Both the position numbers and the translations under genes were made by a program. From NCBI GenBank assembly GCA_000991205.1, contig LBRC01000022.1, forward strand, positions 1 through 25,135: DNA of 25,135 bases, written 5' to 3'. The stretch is from Parcubacteria group bacterium GW2011_GWA2_36_10 (GTDB lineage: Bacteria; Patescibacteriota; Patescibacteriia; UBA1558; GWA2-36-10). Each line of letters opens with the position of its first letter. Position 1 is the first letter of the stretch. The notes beneath the pieces were generated by a model. It searched no databases and was not told the DNA's origin. It worked only from the letters and a program-made list of their open reading frames with translations. This document shows, piece by piece, positions 22,095 through 25,135 of this stretch.

Positions 22095-23441
22095 GTGAAT
22101 TTTTTAGAGTATTTTATTCAAAAGAGCAAACGTTCGCAGGCATTAATCTATGCGTTTGCTCTTTTATTATTGATAGCCATAGTCACTATTTGGTTTTCTT
22201 CTAAAGCAGATCAAGCTTTACTTAATTTTTTACCAGCTGAAACTAGTTTTTATTATCAGTGGCAGAAAGCTGATGATCAAAGTCAGCCAATAGTAGATTT
22301 TTTGCAAAATAATTTGCAAACAACGGCCAAAGCAGATCTAGATATTTTAGGCACAGACTTTTTAAAGCAAAGCAAAGATATTGTTTGGTTTAAAATAGGA
22401 AACAGTGAAGTAAATTATTATTTATTTAAAGCTAAGACTGGTTTTAATAAAAAAGAAATAAAAAATTTGCTGGAAAATAAAAATTTTAGCTGGCATCTGA
22501 TAGGCAAACAGGTCTTAGTTTTAGCTAATCAGGCAGATTTAAAATTAGACTTTATTATTCAGGATAGCATAGGTATTGTACCACACTTTTTTAATCCTAG
22601 TGGGGAAAATATTTTTTTTAGCACTCAAAAACCTGAATTTTTGACAGATATTCTAGCTCAAGTGGGAGATAAGGCTTTATTTTCCGCTGAAAAACTTTGG
22701 TGGCAAATAGATACTAAACATAATCTAAAGCAAATAAATATTTATCAACTCAATACTACACAAGAAAATGTTGATTCAGCCAAGAGCTTAGCCTGGAAAG
22801 ATTTAAAAATAATTTCTAAACCTAGACTATTATTGTTCGGACAAAATTTATCAGAGGCAAGTAGCAAGTTTTTGCAAGAAAATATTTTAAGTATCGTCAA
22901 TACTCAAGCACCACACTTAAAATTTGGCGAAAATTTTTGGCAAAATTATGCTGATAATAGTTTTTACTTTTTTGATCAAGATGGTGACTGGTATTTAAGC
23001 AAAGCCGAGGACTGGTATCCAGCCTTAAGCTCACTTAATTCCGAGTTTGAAGTAATAACTAAAACCAGAAGCTTGCCGGATGGTACTTTGTATACGGAGC
23101 TATTAAAAAATAAAGAAGTCAAAGTAGAAAGTCTAGCTTGGCAAGACAAAGCCTACTGGAAGATGAAAGATTTTTATGGAGTGGACATAGCTAATCAGCA
23201 TTATTTAAGTAATTCCGAAAATTTAGTCAAAGACTTATTAGCTAATAGTGCAGATTTTTCTGATCAGTGGCAAAATTGCGAGCTAAATGAAGATGAAAAG
23301 CTGACTAATCTGATATTTTTAGATAAAATTGCCGCCTCACAACTAAATTTAGGTAAATTTTTAGGGGAAGTAGATAAATTTGTTTTATTATTTGAGTATC
23401 AAAGTTCACAAACGCAAGGTTTACGTCTTTGCTGGCAGTAA
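22095..23441 (+). CDS. Membrane-anchored hypothetical protein (DUF3352-like)
   Basis: A 448-residue protein with one N-terminal membrane helix (about 17-38), positively charged residues before it and a long outer part. I do not recognise a catalytic motif. The stretch LLNFLPAETSFYYQWQ resembles the start of DUF3352-type extracytoplasmic domains (L-P-A-D-T-x-x-Y), and the alternating strand-like pattern with many Trp, Phe and Lys fits a repeated alpha/beta fold, but this is weak. The start is a GTG 12 bases after pnp, so it is probably the third cistron of the rpsO operon. Codon use is as AT-rich as its neighbours. No function is assigned. Confidence 0.75.
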   Translation: MNFLEYFIQKSKRSQALIYAFALLLLIAIVTIWFSSKADQALLNFLPAETSFYYQWQKADDQSQPIVDFLQNNLQTTAKADLDILGTDFLKQSKDIVWFKIGNSEVNYYLFKAKTGFNKKEIKNLLENKNFSWHLIGKQVLVLANQADLKLDFIIQDSIGIVPHFFNPSGENIFFSTQKPEFLTDILAQVGDKALFSAEKLWWQIDTKHNLKQINIYQLNTTQENVDSAKSLAWKDLKIISKPRLLLFGQNLSEASSKFLQENILSIVNTQAPHLKFGENFWQNYADNSFYFFDQDGDWYLSKAEDWYPALSSLNSEFEVITKTRSLPDGTLYTELLKNKEVKVESLAWQDKAYWKMKDFYGVDIANQHYLSNSENLVKDLLANSADFSDQWQNCELNEDEKLTNLIFLDKIAASQLNLGKFLGEVDKFVLLFEYQSSQTQGLRLCWQ

Positions 23442-23493
23442 TTTTAATGTTTTTAGTTTAAGGTGCCTGCATCCCGGAGCTTTAGCGAAGGGT

Positions 23494-23525
23494 TGTGGAA
23501 AACTTGTGCACAAGGTGGAAAACTT
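23494..23525. repeat. Two GTGGAAAACTT repeats around a 12-bp palindrome (DnaA-box-like)
   Basis: GTGGAAAACTT occurs at 23495-23505 and 23515-23525, a 20-base period. CTTGTGCACAAG (23503-23514) is a perfect palindrome between them. TGTGGAAAA at 23494-23502 is the reverse complement of TTTTCCACA, which fits the DnaA-box consensus TTWTNCACA; the second copy differs at one position. Confidence 0.55.
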
Positions 23526-23593
23526 TTTGGTGATTTTGTCAAAACATGTTTTAAGCTAAATTTTTTTTCGCTTACTTTAGCCAAGATTTAGAG

Positions 23594-23622
23594 TTGACAG
23601 GGAAGTATTTATGTGATATACT
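23594..23622 (+). promoter_or_regulatory. Strong promoter of a non-coding transcript
   Basis: TTGACA (23594-23599), 17 bases, TATACT (23617-23622): the best promoter in the window. TAGATTG and a boxA-like AGTTCTTTAGCA (23640-23651) follow. Confidence 0.8.
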
Positions 23623-23628
23623 TAGATT

Positions 23629-24000
23629 GTTAATAAATAAGTTCTTTAGCAAAATCAAAGAAGTGCTCGGTAATACATTTAGTGGGCAGTTCTTTCCATT
23701 CTACTGTAGGTAATTATTATTAAGGTGCGCTGACCACCTTAAACATCTAAAAAACAAAAATAAAAATATAAAAAGGATCATCCTCATTTGATAAAAATGG
23801 AGATCGATACCACGATATGGTAGAGTGGCACAAGCTTTCGAGTCAGAAGAAAGCGTCATAACGTGTTTGCAAATCAAAATCTTGCCAATTTTTTCGCCTG
23901 ACATACAAGGCGGAAAACAAGTGATTTGTAGAGACGGAAGGCGCATATTCCCTAAACAATATCATTATGATTTTATGTAGGGCGCTTATGCGCCTCTTTT
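23629..24000 (+). ncRNA. Candidate structured non-coding RNA (~370 bases)
   Basis: A self-contained transcription unit in a 647-base stretch (23442-24088) without a convincing gene: promoter upstream, boxA-like element at 23640, and a terminator at its end. Hairpins include TTAAGGTG-N7-CACCTTAA (23720-23742), GCTTTC/GAAAGC near 23834-23855, and TTTTCGCCT/AGGCGGAAAA near 23892-23920. AGGCGCATA (23939-23947) can pair with TATGCGCCT (23987-23995), in competition with the terminator. I looked for RNase P and tmRNA core sequences and did not find them. A GTG-started frame of 51 codons (23825-23980) ends right at the terminator and is an alternative explanation, though its ribosome site is poor. 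It is separate from the next operon, which has its own promoter. Confidence 0.5.
23980..24000 (+). terminator. Terminator of the candidate ncRNA
   Basis: GGCGC-ttat-GCGCC (23981-23994) followed by TCTTTT. Confidence 0.75.
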
Positions 24001-24024
24001 AGTTGTTAAAATTTTGGCTTTTAC

Positions 24025-24053
24025 TTGATTTTTCTGGCTATTTTTGCTAAACT
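24025..24053 (+). promoter_or_regulatory. Promoter of traR/dksA-lspA
   Basis: TTGATT (24025-24030), 17 bases, TAAACT (24048-24053); expected start about 29 bases before the ATG at 24089. Confidence 0.55.
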
Positions 24054-24088
24054 TGACTCTGTTAAATAAAACCATTAAAGACAAACAT

Positions 24089-24451
24089 ATGAAATTAGAT
24101 GCTGCTTTTATCGCCCAAATGAAAGATGAATTAAGTGCTCGTAAGCTAGAATTAGTCAAAGAGCTGAATATCGATGCTGTCAAAGTGACGGATGATGATT
24201 ATGATGCTAAGTTTCCTGACTATGGTGAAAAGGAAGATGAGAATGCGGCTGAAGTAGCTACTTTTGAAAAAAATTTATCCATGGAAAAGACTCTAGAGGT
24301 TTCCTTGTTTAATGTCAATAAAGCTTTGAAAAAAATCGAAGAAGGTAAATATGGTACCTGTGAAAAATGTGGTATGCCGATTGACCCAAAGCGTTTAGAG
24401 GCTTTTCCTTCAGCTACGACTTGTATGGAGTGTAAGAAAAAATCGCTCTAA
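24089..24451 (+). CDS. TraR/DksA family C4 zinc-finger protein
   Basis: A 120-residue protein with an N-terminal coiled-coil-like region (1-80) and a C-terminal C4 zinc finger C91-x2-C94-x17-C112-x2-C115, with the family's Y-G-x-C-x-x-C-G and I-x-x-x-R-L-E-A-x-P-x-A-x-x-C. DksA-type proteins enter the secondary channel of RNA polymerase and tune initiation, often with ppGpp; the acidic tip D-x-x-D-x-A of E. coli DksA is not seen here, so that activity is uncertain. The ATG at 24089 is preferred over upstream codons that overlap the promoter. Its stop overlaps the lspA start (TAATG), a gene pairing common in other bacteria. Confidence 0.9.
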   Translation: MKLDAAFIAQMKDELSARKLELVKELNIDAVKVTDDDYDAKFPDYGEKEDENAAEVATFEKNLSMEKTLEVSLFNVNKALKKIEEGKYGTCEKCGMPIDPKRLEAFPSATTCMECKKKSL

Positions 24452-24843
24452 TGTCTAAAAAGTTTTTTGTTTTATTAATTTTATTTTTATTAGATCGTGT
24501 TTTAAAAATATATTTTTGGCAACACACTAATTTCGCTTATTTAAATCAAAATATTTCTTTTTCTCTACCGATTGGTCAATATTTTCTTTGGCCAATTTTG
24601 TTTTTGTTAATAATTTTTGTTTACTGCCAGTGTTTAAAAAATTATCAAAAAAATACCAAGCATTTTTTTGCTTGGGGCTTAATATTCATCGGCGCTGCGA
24701 GCAATATTCTGGACAGATTAAACTATGGAGGAGTAATAGATTTTATTTCCGTGCCATATTTTACCGTTTTTAATCTTAGTGATGTTTTTATCTTTTGCGG
24801 GGTAGTTTATTTATTATTAGTTAAATTAAAAACTCCCGCCTAG
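24451..24843 (+). CDS. lspA: Lipoprotein signal peptidase (signal peptidase II)
   Basis: A 130-residue four-helix membrane aspartyl protease that removes signal peptides from prolipoproteins after lipid attachment. Both catalytic Asp motifs are present: G-A-A-S-N-I-L-D88-R and F-N-L-S-D111. It is shorter than the usual ~160 residues, mainly in the loops. The N-terminal L-D-R-x-x-K motif is kept. A natural substrate is in the window: the cytochrome b5 lipoprotein at 11066. Its start overlaps the traR/dksA stop by one base, and its stop codon lies within the terminator hairpin. Confidence 0.93.
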   Translation: MSKKFFVLLILFLLDRVLKIYFWQHTNFAYLNQNISFSLPIGQYFLWPILFLLIIFVYCQCLKNYQKNTKHFFAWGLIFIGAASNILDRLNYGGVIDFISVPYFTVFNLSDVFIFCGVVYLLLVKLKTPA

Positions 24844-24853
24844 CGGGAGTTTT
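24831..24853 (+). terminator. Terminator of lspA
   Basis: AACTCCCGC-cta-GCGGGAGTT followed by TT; the lspA stop TAG forms part of the loop. Confidence 0.8.
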
Positions 24854-24873
24854 GGGGTAACTAAGAAAGCAAT

Positions 24874-24910
24874 GGCCGGTCGCTTAGGGGTAGGCGACCG
24901 GCCTTTTCTT
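24874..24910 (+). terminator. Second strong hairpin with T-run
   Basis: GGCCGGTCGCTTA (24874-24886) pairs with TAGGCGACCGGCC (24891-24903; one T-G) around a GGGG loop, followed by TTTTCTTT. It is 20 bases after the lspA terminator and marks the border to the GC-rich tail. Confidence 0.75.
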
Positions 24911-25135
24911 TGCCCAAATTTATAGCACACAGGGAGGACTTGATCCAGTGGCACCCGGCGGCGCAAGCTGCGCCTTCATGCAGAGAACTTCCGACATCAA
25001 TGTCGTCGAGACCCGCGAACGCGACTGCTCGGACCCCACGGCCACGAACTGCGGTGATGCGCGTTCGCGCGGAGCGTCGGGGAGCCCGGACACGGGACTG
25101 CGACCGGCGAGTCGCCATATCACATTTCACCTTGA
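24911..25135. other. GC-rich tail of unknown nature
   Basis: From about 24945 the sequence becomes sharply G+C-rich to the window end. Several frames on both strands are open, as expected of GC-rich DNA. One plus-strand frame has a GTG at 24948 with GGGAGGA upstream and runs off the window; its product is unrecognised, with spaced Cys residues. On the minus strand an 89-codon frame covers it too. I see no known RNA or protein here. It may be the start of a transferred gene, a structured RNA, or foreign sequence joined in assembly. Confidence 0.4.

Noticed and set aside
23701..23946. 81-codon minus-strand frame in the ncRNA region
   Set aside because: No ribosome site or recognisable motif, and the promoter and terminator signals are on the plus strand.
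23629..24000. RNase P RNA or tmRNA
   Set aside because: The conserved GAGGAAAGTCC and ACAGAA-type P4 strands, and any tRNA-like end with a tag reading frame, were not found.
1..25135. CRISPR array
   Set aside because: No regularly spaced direct repeats with unique spacers were seen; the recurring palindromes differ in sequence and spacing.

Overview
The window looks like a chromosomal piece of a small-genome, AT-rich bacterium, most likely from the Candidate Phyla Radiation (Patescibacteria). This is an inference from the very AT-rich, T/A-ending codon use, the rpsO-pnp and TraR/DksA-lspA pairs, short intergenic spaces full of GC-rich hairpins, small metal-handling proteins and tRNA genes without an encoded CCA. 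No rRNA or lineage-specific marker is present, so the placement is tentative.

Layout. 3-3299: a GT-C-like membrane glycosyltransferase cut by the window start, then an ABC exporter. 3355-9765: a metal-homeostasis block with a ZIP transporter, TspO, a small membrane protein, and a copper operon (CsoR, an HMA-SafE-cupredoxin membrane protein, a CopZ-like HMA protein, and a CopA-type P-ATPase broken into two ORFs by a deletion that removes part of its ATP-binding domain). A promoter with a CsoR-type dyad at the expected start site precedes csoR. 9885-11530: a histidine phosphatase on the minus strand, then a DUF1003 protein and a cytochrome-b5-domain lipoprotein. 11531-13036: tRNA-Cys and tRNA-Met(CAT), both with an enlarged anticodon arm, a run of four hairpins ending in a terminator, and a divergent ribose-phosphate pyrophosphokinase. 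13125-13838: a VIT1/CCC1-type metal transporter.

13893-18066 is the most unusual part. Three GC-richer genes code for large secreted proteins of a kind typical of the Bacteroidetes/FCB lineages: an M6-like metallopeptidase with a signal peptide, a beta-propeller-like continuation in another frame, and a small secreted protein ending in a textbook type IX secretion (Por) sorting domain. They are enclosed by a 13-bp inverted repeat and closed by a perfect 32-bp palindromic terminator, yet are preceded by an AT-rich promoter like others in the window.

18160-19247 (minus) holds an Smr-domain protein and a tyrosine-recombinase homologue lacking several catalytic residues. 19293-23441 is the rpsO-pnp operon followed by a membrane-anchored hypothetical protein. 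23442-24088 has no convincing gene, but contains a complete transcription unit (promoter, boxA-like element, several hairpins, terminator) that is a good candidate for a structured non-coding RNA, next to DnaA-box-like repeats. 24089-24843 is traR/dksA-lspA. The last ~230 bases are abruptly GC-rich and unexplained.

A motif common to distant parts of the window is a leader module: TTGACA-N17-(-10), then TAGATTG, then a boxA-like AGYTCKTTRNCA. It occurs before prs, before the secreted-protein island and before the candidate ncRNA. Percent identities, base composition and folding energies were not computed; all comparisons are by eye.
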